64,000 bases of DNA. Origin: Streptomyces sp. Mut1 (GTDB taxonomy: Bacteria; Actinomycetota; Actinomycetes; Streptomycetales; Streptomycetaceae). Under the pieces are notes generated by a model that had not been told where the DNA came from, made no database searches, and was given only the letters and a program-made list of their open reading frames with translations. The stretch lies in assembly GCF_030719295.1 (NCBI RefSeq), contig NZ_CP120997.1, forward strand, positions 7,140,001-7,204,000, in the 5' to 3' direction. This document shows, in pieces, positions 56,241 to 64,000 of this stretch. Numbering within the stretch: position 1 is the stretch's first letter; each line of letters begins with the position of its first letter. The position numbers and the translations under genes were made by a program.

Positions 56241-57262
56241 AGCCGATCCGTACCGTCCGCCGCCGCGCGGCCGGCCTGCTCCTCGCCCTCGCCCTCGTCT
56301 CCACCGCCGCCGGCTGCGGGGACGACTCCTCGGACTCCGCCGACGGCGCGAAGAAGGTGAGCTTCGGCTACATCGCCGACTACAGCGGCTCCGTCGCCCT
56401 GGCCGTCGCCCAGAAGCAGGGGCTGTGGAAGAAGGCCGGCATCGACCCCCAGCTCAAGGTCTTCACCAACGGCCCGCTCCAGGTCCAGGCCCTGGGCACC
56501 GGCAACCTGGACTTCGGCTACCTCGGCCCCGGCGCCCTGTGGCTGCCCGCCTCCGGCAAGGCATCCATCGTCTCCGTCAACATGCTGGGCCTCGCCGACC
56601 GGGTCATCGCCCGGCCCGGCTCCGGCATCGAGAAGCCCGCCGACCTCAAGGGCAAGAAGGTCGCCGTCGCCGAGGGAACCTCCGGCGACATGATCCTCAA
56701 CCTGGCGCTCAGCAAGGCCGGGCTGAAGGCCGACGACATCACCAAGGTCGCCATGGACGCCTCGACCGTCGTCACGGCGTTCTCCTCCGGCCAGGTCGAC
56801 GCGGCCGCCACCTGGTACCCGCTGATCGACACGATGAAGAAGAAGGTCCCCGACCTCAAGGAGATCAGCAGGACCGAGGACTACTACCCCGAACTGACCT
56901 TCCCGAACGTCTTCGTCACCCAGCCGAAGCTCGCCTCCGGCGACCCCGGACTCGTGAAGAAGGTGACCGGCGTCCTCAAGTCGGCCGGTGACTGGATCGC
57001 GGCCCACCCCGAGGAGTCGGAGACCGTCACCGCCGACTTCCTGAAGCTGCCGGCCGGCGCGCTCAAGGGCTCCACGAAGTACGTCAGGATCCTGCCGTCC
57101 GCCGAGCTGACGAAGCTCACCCAGGACGGCACGGTCGACGGCTGGTTCGACGAACTGGCCGCCAACTTCAACCGGATGGGCAAGCTGCCCGACCCGGGCA
57201 AGGCCAAGGACTACTACCTCGGCGACCTCTACGCCGCAGCCGGAAAGGCGGACCGCTCATGA
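56237..57262 (+). CDS. ABC transporter substrate-binding lipoprotein (SsuA/TauA type)
   Basis: 341 residues, ATGA overlap. The signal peptide ends with lipobox VSTAAGCGDD. The mature protein shows the NMT1/SsuA fold (VSFGYIADYSGSVALAVAQK, DLKGKKVAVAEGTSGDMI, FSSGQVDAAATWYPLID). Binding-pocket residues cannot be assigned by eye, so the ligand (sulfonate, sulfate ester, amine) stays open. It is coupled to the DUF4838 gene downstream (ATGA). Confidence 0.9.
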   Translation: MKPIRTVRRRAAGLLLALALVSTAAGCGDDSSDSADGAKKVSFGYIADYSGSVALAVAQKQGLWKKAGIDPQLKVFTNGPLQVQALGTGNLDFGYLGPGALWLPASGKASIVSVNMLGLADRVIARPGSGIEKPADLKGKKVAVAEGTSGDMILNLALSKAGLKADDITKVAMDASTVVTAFSSGQVDAAATWYPLIDTMKKKVPDLKEISRTEDYYPELTFPNVFVTQPKLASGDPGLVKKVTGVLKSAGDWIAAHPEESETVTADFLKLPAGALKGSTKYVRILPSAELTKLTQDGTVDGWFDELAANFNRMGKLPDPGKAKDYYLGDLYAAAGKADRS

Positions 57263-59514
57263 ACGACTCGCCGCGCACCGACGCCACCACCCCGGCGGAA
57301 GGGGTGAGACGGCGCGGCTTCCTCGCCGGAGCGGCCGGTCTCGCCGGAGCGGCCCTCATCGCCGGGACCACCGCCACCGGGGCAGCCGCGTCCGGCGGCC
57401 CGCTCCGGGTGGCATCCGGCGGCCGGGCCCACGCCTCGGTCCTGTGGTGGGGCGGCGCGAGCGCCCGGTTCGCCGCGGCCGAACTGCGCGACTACCTCCG
57501 CGCGATCACCGGCGCCCGCCTCCCGCTGCGCGCCGTCCCCGCCCCCGCCGCCGCACCCGGGGGCGTCACCGGCCTGGTGGCCCTGCACACCGGGACCGGC
57601 GGCGGCCGGATCACCGCGAGCCGCCTCGCCGACGCCGGACACGAACTCGCCGGCGCCCCCGAGGACTCCTTCACCCTGCTCGGCGACGCCACCTGCCTCC
57701 TGCTGACCGGTCTCGGCGACCGGGCCCCGCTGTACGCGGTGTACGCACTCCTGGAGCGGGCCGGCGTCCGCTTCTTCGCCCCCGCGTTCCCCGCGTACGA
57801 GGGCCACCACGAACACGTACCCGCCATCCGTGACCTCGCCCTGCCGGCCGTACGCCACACCGACCGGCCCGCCACGGGGCTGCGGCGGCAGTACGCCGAG
57901 GAGGGGTTCAGCCACACCGCCGCGAGCCTGCCGCCGCTGCTCGACTGGATGGCCAAGAACCGGCTCAACACCTTCGTCTACCCGACCGACTACCTGGGTC
58001 TCGGCGTCACCGCGTACGACAAGGTGCGCGACGTACTGGCCCGGGAGGCGGGCAAGCGGGGACTGCGGATCGAGACCGGCGGGCACGGCTACGACAGCTT
58101 CCTGCCGAAGGCCGACCACCCGCAGTTCTACGAGTCCGGCGGCCCGGTCTTCGACATCTACAACCCCGAGGCGCTCGACGCCTACGTCGGCAAGGTCGTC
58201 GCCTTCCTCCGGGAGCGCCCGGAGATCACGGTGTTCGACTGCTGGCCCCCGGACGTCGGCGCCTTCCAGAAGCCCGTCCTCGACCGGTACGGCACCGCCT
58301 CCAACGCCGAGTCGGTGGTGGTCAACGAACTGGCCGAGGTGCTGCGCCGGGAGCTGCCCGGAGTCCGGGTCGAACGGATCGCGTACGCCTCCACGGTGCG
58401 TCCGCCCGACGCCGAGTACGCGAGCGACCCCGAGGTCGTCGTGGACTTCGCCGCCTACTCCCGGAACTACGACGGCCACCTCGGCGACCCGGCCATCGGG
58501 GCCAACGTCCCCTTCGCGGACGCGCTGCGCGCCTGGCGGACCACGCACAGCGGCCCGCTCGCCATGTACGAGTACTACCGGCGCTACCGCTGGCGCAGCC
58601 TGCCCGTGCACCCGCTGGCCACCATCGCGGGCGACGCCGCCTTCGAGGCGGGACTCGGGCTCGACGGCATCGGCATGTACAGCGAGCCCGGCGACTGGAT
58701 CACGTACGAGCACGTACAGAGCCTGGTCGCCGCGCTGGCCTGGGACAGCTCCCTGGACGCGGAGGAGTTCCTCGACGGCTACCTGCACGCCCGCTTCGGG
58801 GACCGGGCGGTGCCCGCCATGCGCCGCTACTACGACCTGACGCGCCTGGACCCGGACACGCACGCCGCCGGCGCGCTCAGCACCGCGTACGGGCAGGCCC
58901 GAGCGGCGCTGCGGGAGGCGGCGGGGCAGGTGCCAGGCGCGGCGCCCCGCACGGTCCTGGACCGGCTGGTCCGCAACACCGACCTGGCACTGGCCGATAC
59001 GCGGATCGGCCTGGCCCCGGCGGACAGCGCCGAACTCGACGCCGCCCGCCGGGAGTACCGCGCGCTCGTGCACCGCAACCGGTTCAACGGGATCTGCCTG
59101 CCCAACATGCAGGCGTGGTGGCGCTGGAACGGGCCAGACGGCCAGGTCCCGTACGACGACGCGAGGATCCGGCAGGACGTCGTCGACAGCTACGCGAGCC
59201 CGGCCGCCGGGTTCGCCGACCCCGGGATCCTGGTGCTGGAGAGGGGCGGCGACGCCGTCCGGCTCGACGTCGAGGCCCAGGACGCCGACTTCACCGGCCA
59301 CACCGTGCGCTGGACGGCCACCGCACCCGACGGCGTCCTCGTACGGCCGTCCCACGGCACGCTCAAGGTGCGCGGGACCCGGGGCGACGCCCAGCGGGTC
59401 GCCGTGAGCGCCGCGCCCGGCGCGGCGGCCGGCACCCACTCCGTCACGCTGGACTTCCACCTCGCCGACGGCACCCGGCTCGTCGCCTCCCAGGTGGTCG
59501 CCGACATCCGCTGA
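57259..59514 (+). CDS. Secreted DUF4838-type glycoside-hydrolase-like protein
   Basis: 751 residues. The Tat-like signal is RRRGFLAGAAGLAGAAL (about residues 14-30). The N-terminal beta-rich part (about 50-140: AAELRDYLRAITGARLPL) resembles the GH20b/GH67N-type domain that precedes TIM-barrel glycosidases. The DUF4838 barrel follows (about 145-560; WMAKNRLNTFVYP, MYEYYRRYRWR). A C-terminal immunoglobulin-like sandwich lies at about 660-751. DUF4838 proteins accompany glycan-degradation loci and are thought to be glycosidases, but no activity is established for this one. It is coupled to the transporter genes, consistent with trimming a sulfated glycan outside the cell. Confidence 0.8.
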   Translation: MNDSPRTDATTPAEGVRRRGFLAGAAGLAGAALIAGTTATGAAASGGPLRVASGGRAHASVLWWGGASARFAAAELRDYLRAITGARLPLRAVPAPAAAPGGVTGLVALHTGTGGGRITASRLADAGHELAGAPEDSFTLLGDATCLLLTGLGDRAPLYAVYALLERAGVRFFAPAFPAYEGHHEHVPAIRDLALPAVRHTDRPATGLRRQYAEEGFSHTAASLPPLLDWMAKNRLNTFVYPTDYLGLGVTAYDKVRDVLAREAGKRGLRIETGGHGYDSFLPKADHPQFYESGGPVFDIYNPEALDAYVGKVVAFLRERPEITVFDCWPPDVGAFQKPVLDRYGTASNAESVVVNELAEVLRRELPGVRVERIAYASTVRPPDAEYASDPEVVVDFAAYSRNYDGHLGDPAIGANVPFADALRAWRTTHSGPLAMYEYYRRYRWRSLPVHPLATIAGDAAFEAGLGLDGIGMYSEPGDWITYEHVQSLVAALAWDSSLDAEEFLDGYLHARFGDRAVPAMRRYYDLTRLDPDTHAAGALSTAYGQARAALREAAGQVPGAAPRTVLDRLVRNTDLALADTRIGLAPADSAELDAARREYRALVHRNRFNGICLPNMQAWWRWNGPDGQVPYDDARIRQDVVDSYASPAAGFADPGILVLERGGDAVRLDVEAQDADFTGHTVRWTATAPDGVLVRPSHGTLKVRGTRGDAQRVAVSAAPGAAAGTHSVTLDFHLADGTRLVASQVVADIR

Positions 59515-59573
59515 CCCGTACCGCCGCACGGCCCACGGACCCGCACCAAGAGCACACCAGCGAAAGGGCGTCC

Positions 59574-62500
59574 ATGACACAGCACCCCCACCCGCCGAGG
59601 ACACGCCCGCGCCGCTTACGGCGCCGCGCGGTCGTCGGCGGCCTGGCCACCGGACTCGCGCTGTCCCTGTTCTCCCCCTCCCCGGTCTCCGCCCACCCGG
59701 CTCCCGAGGCCGGGCGGGCGGCCGCCGCCGAGGCCACCACCCACCGCTTCCCGGGCAACGACCACCGCCCCCACACCGTCACCTGGGACGAGAAGTCCCT
59801 CAAGATCGACGGGGAGCGGCTGGTCGTCTGGTCCGGAGAGTTCCACTACTGGCGGCTGCCCAGCCCCGACCAGTGGCGCGACGTCCTGCAGAAGCTCAAG
59901 GCGTCGGGCTTCAACGCCGTCTCGCTGTACTTCTTCTGGGGCTACCACTCGTCGCGGCCCGGCTCCTACGACTTCGGCGGCATCCGCGACATCGACCGGC
60001 TCCTGACCATGGCCGAGGAGGAGGGCCTGTACGTCATCGCCCGCCCCGGCCCGTACATCAACGCCGAAGCGAGCATGGGCGGACTGCCGCCGTACATGAG
60101 CACCCACGGCGGCGAGCAGCGCACCGCCGACCCGCAGAACCTGGCGGCCGACCTGGAGTGGCTGAAGGCCGTCAACGGCATCATCGGCCGGCACCAGATC
60201 ACCGACGGCGGCGGCAGCGTCCTCGTCTACCAGGTCGAGAACGAACAGATCGACAACTCCGCGGAGCACATCGACTACATCGAGAAACTCCAGAGCGCGG
60301 TCGTCGAGCAGGGCATCACCGTCCCGCTGTTCCACAACGACTACGGCAACGGCCACGGCTGGAACGTGCCCGGCGGCCCCGGAGGTTCCAGGCTCGGCCT
60401 GTACGCCTTCGACACCTACCCGCTGGGCTTCGACTGCGCCGGCGGCCGGGGCGGGCTCAACGACTACGAGTCCCGCGTCCGCGGCTACTCGCCCGGCACC
60501 CCGGTCTTCATCGCCGAGGGCCAGGGCGGGGCGTTCACCGCGTGGGGCCGCGACTTCCAGTCCGATGAGTGCGCGAAGTTCACGGACGAGGCGTTCACCC
60601 GCCAGTTCGCCGTGAACAACCTCGCCAACGGGGCCACCCTCTCCAACACCTACATGGAGTACGGCGGCACCAACTGGGGCTGGACCGGCGACCCCGGCTC
60701 CGGCTTCACCTCGTACGACTACGGGGCGGCCATCTCCGAGAACCGCGCGATCACGCCGAAGCTCGCCGTCCAGAAGGAGTTCGGCTACCTGCAGAGCGCC
60801 GTGAAGCCGATCGTCTCCGCCGCGCCCGACACCGCGCCCGGCCTCACCGTCACCGGCGGCGGCCCGGTGAGCGCCCAGCAGCGCCGGTCCACCGAGCGGG
60901 CGGACGAGACCTCCGTCTCCGGCAACGGCATGCGGCTCATCACGCTGCGCCACCCCGACTCCAACGACACCACGACCAGCCGTGTCACCTTCCCCCTGGA
61001 CCTGACCGGCGACGGCGGCGGCTACGCGCGGGTCCCGCAGAAACCGGACACCGCGATCACGGTGGACGGACGGGACGCCACCACCCTCGTGGCGGACTAC
61101 GCCTTCGGATCGCACCGGCTCGTCTACTCCACCTCCCAGCTCCTCACCCAGCTGAACGCCGGACGCGATCTCCTCGTACTCGACGGGGCGAGGGGCACGG
61201 ACGGCGAGACCGTCCTGCGCTACGCGAAACGGCCGAAGGTCACCACGGTGGACGGGGCGCCGGTGGAGAGCGTCTGGGACCCGGTACGCAAGGACCTGCG
61301 GCTCGACTACGAGCACGGCGGCAGCCGCACCGTACGCATCTCGGGCGGCGGCGGCCGTGACCTCACCGTCGTGATCGGCGACCGGGAAGGCGTCGCCGGC
61401 ACCTGGCAGCTCGACGCGGGCAGCGGCCAGGTGCTGGTCCTCGGCCCGGAACTCGCCAGGACCGCCCGGGTGAAGGGGACCGGGCTCGACCTCACCGGCG
61501 ACACCCGCGAGGCCGGGACGCTGCGGGTCTTCGCACCGGCCGGGGTGAAGACCCTCACCTGGAACAACCGGGCCGTCCGCGCCGAGCGTGACGCCTCCGG
61601 GGCGCTCGTCGCCCGGCTGCCCGGACCGGCCGCGGTCCCGGTGCCGGCCCTGGACACCTGGCGCACCTCCGCGTCCGACCCCGAGCGCACGGCGGACTTC
61701 GACGACTCGGCGTGGACGAAGGCGGACCGCACCACCGCCGCGAACCCCCGGCACGGCCCCGGCGCGGCCTCCGGAGTCGTGCTCGACACGGACGAGTACG
61801 GCTTCCACGAGGGCGACACCTGGTACCGCGGCCACTACACACCCACCGAGGCCGGCAGCACGGTGAAGGTCACGGTGAAGACCGGAACCGCCGGCCACGC
61901 CCTGGTCTGGCTCGACGGCCACTACCTCGGCGCCCAGGGCGACGGCAGCGCCGCCTACACCGTCCCCGACGGCCTGACCGAGCCGGGGAAGCCCGCCGTG
62001 CTGGCGGTCCTGGTGCGGAACATGGGCCAGTACGAGGACTGGAGTTCCGACGGCCGGTCCAAGGGCGGCCGCGGCCTGGCCGATGTCGACATCGCCGGCG
62101 CCGGAAGGACCCAATGGCGCATCCAGGGCGCCGAGGGCGGCAACGACCCCGCCGACACCGCACGCGGGCTCTACAACAACGGAGGTCTGTACGGGGAGCG
62201 CCGGGGCTGGCATCTGCCGGGCGCGCCGGACGCGTCGTGGGCGAGCACCGGCTCGCTCAAGAGCGACCGGCCCGGCGTGCGGTGGTACCGCACCACGGCC
62301 CGGCTCGACCTGCCGAAGGGCGCCGACACCGCGCTCGCGCTGCGGATCGAGGACGCGGGCGGCCGGACGGACAAGTACCGCGTCCAGCTCTTCGTCAACG
62401 GCTGGAACACCGGCCAGTACGTCAACAACGTGGGCCCGCAGCAGGAGTTCGTCATCCCGTCCGGCTTCCTGGAGCCGGACGGCGAGAACACCGTCGCTCT

Positions 62501-62630
62501 CGCGGTCACCGCCGAGCAGAGCGGCGTCGGCCCCGACTCGGTCCGGCTGGTGAACCAGGGCACCGTCCTCGGGGGCGTCGCCGGCCGGCCGAACACGGCC
62601 CCGGACTACGCGGCACTCGCCGCCCGGTAG
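59574..62630 (+). CDS. Secreted GH35 beta-galactosidase-like enzyme
   Basis: 1018 residues from the ATG at 59574, which follows AAAGGG; a longer in-frame reading upstream is non-coding. An Arg-rich signal peptide (RRLRRRAVVGG) ends SPVSA at residue 40. The GH35 barrel (about 75-400) contains GEFHYWRLP, the acid/base Glu224 in VYQVENEQID and the probable nucleophile Glu315 in FIAEGQGGAF, plus YGGTNWGWTG. Several beta-sandwich and jelly-roll domains fill the rest, with a typical GH35 C-terminal galactose-binding-like domain. It would remove terminal beta-galactose (or a related sugar) from oligosaccharides. The sulfatase-linked operon suggests a sulfated galactan, keratan-like or mucin-like substrate. 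Confidence 0.9.
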   Translation: MTQHPHPPRTRPRRLRRRAVVGGLATGLALSLFSPSPVSAHPAPEAGRAAAAEATTHRFPGNDHRPHTVTWDEKSLKIDGERLVVWSGEFHYWRLPSPDQWRDVLQKLKASGFNAVSLYFFWGYHSSRPGSYDFGGIRDIDRLLTMAEEEGLYVIARPGPYINAEASMGGLPPYMSTHGGEQRTADPQNLAADLEWLKAVNGIIGRHQITDGGGSVLVYQVENEQIDNSAEHIDYIEKLQSAVVEQGITVPLFHNDYGNGHGWNVPGGPGGSRLGLYAFDTYPLGFDCAGGRGGLNDYESRVRGYSPGTPVFIAEGQGGAFTAWGRDFQSDECAKFTDEAFTRQFAVNNLANGATLSNTYMEYGGTNWGWTGDPGSGFTSYDYGAAISENRAITPKLAVQKEFGYLQSAVKPIVSAAPDTAPGLTVTGGGPVSAQQRRSTERADETSVSGNGMRLITLRHPDSNDTTTSRVTFPLDLTGDGGGYARVPQKPDTAITVDGRDATTLVADYAFGSHRLVYSTSQLLTQLNAGRDLLVLDGARGTDGETVLRYAKRPKVTTVDGAPVESVWDPVRKDLRLDYEHGGSRTVRISGGGGRDLTVVIGDREGVAGTWQLDAGSGQVLVLGPELARTARVKGTGLDLTGDTREAGTLRVFAPAGVKTLTWNNRAVRAERDASGALVARLPGPAAVPVPALDTWRTSASDPERTADFDDSAWTKADRTTAANPRHGPGAASGVVLDTDEYGFHEGDTWYRGHYTPTEAGSTVKVTVKTGTAGHALVWLDGHYLGAQGDGSAAYTVPDGLTEPGKPAVLAVLVRNMGQYEDWSSDGRSKGGRGLADVDIAGAGRTQWRIQGAEGGNDPADTARGLYNNGGLYGERRGWHLPGAPDASWASTGSLKSDRPGVRWYRTTARLDLPKGADTALALRIEDAGGRTDKYRVQLFVNGWNTGQYVNNVGPQQEFVIPSGFLEPDGENTVALAVTAEQSGVGPDSVRLVNQGTVLGGVAGRPNTAPDYAALAAR

Positions 62631-62637
62631 CGAAGGG

Positions 62638-62670
62638 GTGAGCGCCCCGGCGGTCCGCCGGGGCGCTCAC
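62638..62670. terminator. Bidirectional terminator after the GH35 gene
   Basis: GTGAGCGCCCCGGC (62638-62651) pairs perfectly with GCCGGGGCGCTCAC (62657-62670) around a 5-nt loop. Confidence 0.85.
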
Positions 62671-62689
62671 GGCCGCACCCGGACCGCGC

Positions 62690-63184
62690 TCAGCCGGAGA
62701 GCTTCGTCACGAACGCGGAGAGGTTGGCGACCGTACGGGCGATCTGCTCCTCCGTCGTCAGCGTCTCCTTGAAGCGCCCGCCGGAGGCCACGGCCTTCTT
62801 GCCGCGTACGTACAGCGAGCAGGCCAGGTCGGTGCACATGTACAGGCCGACCGAATTGCCCTCGCGCCCGGCGGGCCCGGTCCTGCGGGCGGTCATCAGC
62901 GAGACCCCGCTGCCCGGGTGCGTGGTCAGGCAGAGCGAGCACATGCTCCGGTGGAGGAACCCGCGCTGCTGGGAGGGGAAGCGCAGCGAGATCCCGGTCA
63001 GCTCGCCCGCGTGCTCGGTGACGAGGTAGCTGCGTCCCGGCGCGGACAGATCGCGCCAGCCCAGGAAGTCGAGATCGTCCCACGGCAGCTCCGCGAAATC
63101 GCGGGGCAGCGGCAGGCGCTTGGCTTCCCCCTTGGAGCAATTCACGAACGATGTGCGGATGTCCTGCTCGGTCACGGCCTTCAT
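62690..63184 (-). CDS. FBP-domain (elongation-factor-G-binding-type) treble-clef zinc-finger protein
   Basis: 164 residues from the ATG at 63184. MKAVTEQDIRTSFVNCSKGE opens the FBP family found across Streptomyces. The zinc-finger cysteines are Cys82 and Cys85 (CSLC) and Cys117 and Cys122 (CTDLAC). Related fusidic-acid-resistance-type FusB/FBP proteins bind elongation factor G and free stalled ribosomes. Whether this one gives antibiotic tolerance is not known. A palindrome at 63202-63220 lies directly upstream and may control it. Confidence 0.85.
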   Translation of the reverse strand: MKAVTEQDIRTSFVNCSKGEAKRLPLPRDFAELPWDDLDFLGWRDLSAPGRSYLVTEHAGELTGISLRFPSQQRGFLHRSMCSLCLTTHPGSGVSLMTARRTGPAGREGNSVGLYMCTDLACSLYVRGKKAVASGGRFKETLTTEEQIARTVANLSAFVTKLSG

Positions 63185-63201
63185 ACCCACGAAGCTAACT
63201 C

Positions 63202-63220
63202 TGCCTATGCCCCCTAGGCA
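63202..63220. promoter_or_regulatory. Inverted repeat upstream of the FBP-domain gene
   Basis: TGCCTA (63202-63207) and TAGGCA (63215-63220) with a 7-bp spacer, in a 50-bp AT-rich gap between two same-strand genes. Probably an operator in the promoter of the FBP-domain gene. Confidence 0.45.
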
Positions 63221-63234
63221 AACTATTAATGTGC

Positions 63235-63738
63235 TTAGGGCTTCACCTGGGAGCCTTCGGCCACGAGCGCGAGGCGGTGCACGGGCGGGTGCCCGATGGC
63301 GAGGTCCGGGCGCCAGGTCGCGAGGATCTGGGCCGAGGGGTCGAACAGCGGTGTGGGCAGCGCGTCGGGCGGGGTCCACTCCCAGGTGCTGATGAGGTGC
63401 GGCTCGGTCACCCGCGCGGTGCCGGAGCCGACGTGCACCAGGGCGGCCATCGTGACGCGGTTGATGCCGGCGACCGCGTCGTGCAGCATCGCGAAGACGC
63501 TCACCTCGTCCTCGGCGACCGTCAGCCCCGTCTCCTCCCGCAGTTCGCGCACGGCCGCCGCCGCGACGGACTCGGGCGGATCGACCTTGCCCCCGGGCAG
63601 TTCCCAGGTGCCGCTGTGGTGCCGGCCGAGCAGCACCCGGCCCTGCGCGTCCCGCACGATCACACCGACCCCCAGCGCCGCCTGCGCCTGCGGGGGACGG
63701 GAGTTGCGGGAGGGGACGAGGGGGCGCTCGGTGTCCAT
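63235..63738 (-). CDS. NUDIX hydrolase
   Basis: 167 residues from the ATG at 63738 with AGGAG six bases upstream. The Nudix box reads [20 protein letters not shown] then ETGL (about residues 49-72), a full match to GX5EX7REUXEEXGU. The preceding [11 protein letters not shown] is typical of MutT-like nucleotide-sanitising or NTP pyrophosphohydrolases. The substrate cannot be inferred. It is separated from the FBP gene by 50 bp containing a palindrome. Confidence 0.92.
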   Translation of the reverse strand: MDTERPLVPSRNSRPPQAQAALGVGVIVRDAQGRVLLGRHHSGTWELPGGKVDPPESVAAAAVRELREETGLTVAEDEVSVFAMLHDAVAGINRVTMAALVHVGSGTARVTEPHLISTWEWTPPDALPTPLFDPSAQILATWRPDLAIGHPPVHRLALVAEGSQVKP

Positions 63739-63809
63739 GGAGTCTCCTGACGGGGGCCGGTTCGGTTCGGGCGTCGAGCCTACGGGGCGGCCGGGACCGG
63801 TTTTCGCGC

Positions 63810-64000
63810 TCAGAGAGCCAGCCGCAGCGAGGTGTCCGAAACGCCGAGCCGTACGCTCTGCCCCCAGGTCAGCTCCAGCGCGTCCGCCTCCATGCCGTCA
63901 CCGAAGACCACCACCCGGTCGGACTCCGAGGTCAGCCGCAGCCCCTGCCCCGGGCCCAGCTCGCCCGAGACGAACGAGGTGCCGGTCGCGGGCGACGGCC
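63810..64000 (-). CDS. C-terminal fragment of a gene cut by the right edge (possibly NAD-kinase-like)
   Basis: 62 codons before the stop at 63812-63810 are visible: a beta-rich tail containing [20 protein letters not shown] and ending [15 protein letters not shown]. It resembles the C-terminal region of ATP-NAD-kinase-like proteins (FGDG...D.L.L.WGQ). The match is weak without the rest of the gene, so the name is tentative. Confidence 0.4.
   Translation of the reverse strand, partial: PSPATGTSFVSGELGPGQGLRLTSESDRVVVFGDGMEADALELTWGQSVRLGVSDTSLRLAL

Noticed and set aside
59616..62213. 865-codon leftward frame under the GH35 gene
   Set aside because: Antisense shadow; no start site, ribosome site or domain.

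Overview
The window is high-GC actinobacterial DNA, almost certainly from the chromosome of a Streptomyces species. Signs are the strong third-position G+C bias, many GTG (and one TTG) starts, ATGA/GTGA stop-start overlaps, twin-arginine signal sequences, F420-type luciferase-like oxidoreductases, LacI/ROK/TetR regulators, a FBP zinc-finger protein and cellulose-regulator (CebR-type) operators. It is accessory, catabolism-rich sequence. I see no CRISPR array, no rRNA, no intact mobile element and no secondary-metabolite megasynthase.

Layout. (A) 1-8 kb: an APC permease cut by the left edge, a TPR-like protein, and a glycerol-catabolism-like operon (FGGY kinase plus two FAD proteins, the first with a C-terminal [2Fe-2S] domain). 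A small membrane protein with a tandemly duplicated 3' end and a DUF309 protein follow. (B) 8.1-10.8 kb: a LAL-like ATPase that lacks its HTH. (C) 10.8-23.1 kb: tRNA-Pro(GGG), the end of a decayed integrase, an aromatic meta-cleavage gene set and a transposase remnant. The layout is that of a genomic island. The genes are a creatininase-like enzyme, a hydratase/decarboxylase, an SsuABC-type importer, a LigB/LigA extradiol dioxygenase, an ACMSD-type decarboxylase, a FadR regulator, an isochorismatase-fold hydrolase, a 4-OT tautomerase and a semialdehyde dehydrogenase. The order of enzymes best fits ring 2,3-cleavage of protocatechuate or an amino-hydroxybenzoate.

(D) 23.2-29.0 kb: an oligopeptide-type ABC importer with a fused double ATPase. 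(E) 29.6-34.4 kb: a cellulolytic locus. A GH5-CBM2 endoglucanase, a LacI/CebR-like regulator and an AA10-CBM2 LPMO are linked by three TGGGAGCGCTCCCA-type boxes. (F) 34.4-37.7 kb: a lipoprotein and small secreted protein pair, a PucR regulator and an MBL hydrolase. (G) 37.8-50.6 kb: a latex-clearing protein (Lcp, rubber oxygenase) followed by alcohol and aldehyde dehydrogenases, an acyl-CoA ligase, an acyl-CoA dehydrogenase, two LLM oxidoreductases and three TetR regulators. This is a plausible set for turning oligo-isoprenoid aldehydes into beta-oxidation substrates.

(H) 50.7-62.7 kb: a sulfated-glycan locus. A formylglycine-generating enzyme and ROK regulator diverge from a sulfatase, an Ssu-type importer, a DUF4838 protein and a GH35 beta-galactosidase-like enzyme. 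(I) 62.7-64 kb: a FBP-domain protein, a NUDIX hydrolase and the end of a gene cut by the right edge.

All function calls come from reading the sequence and recalling families. No database search was run. Promoters, operators and terminators are predictions by eye.
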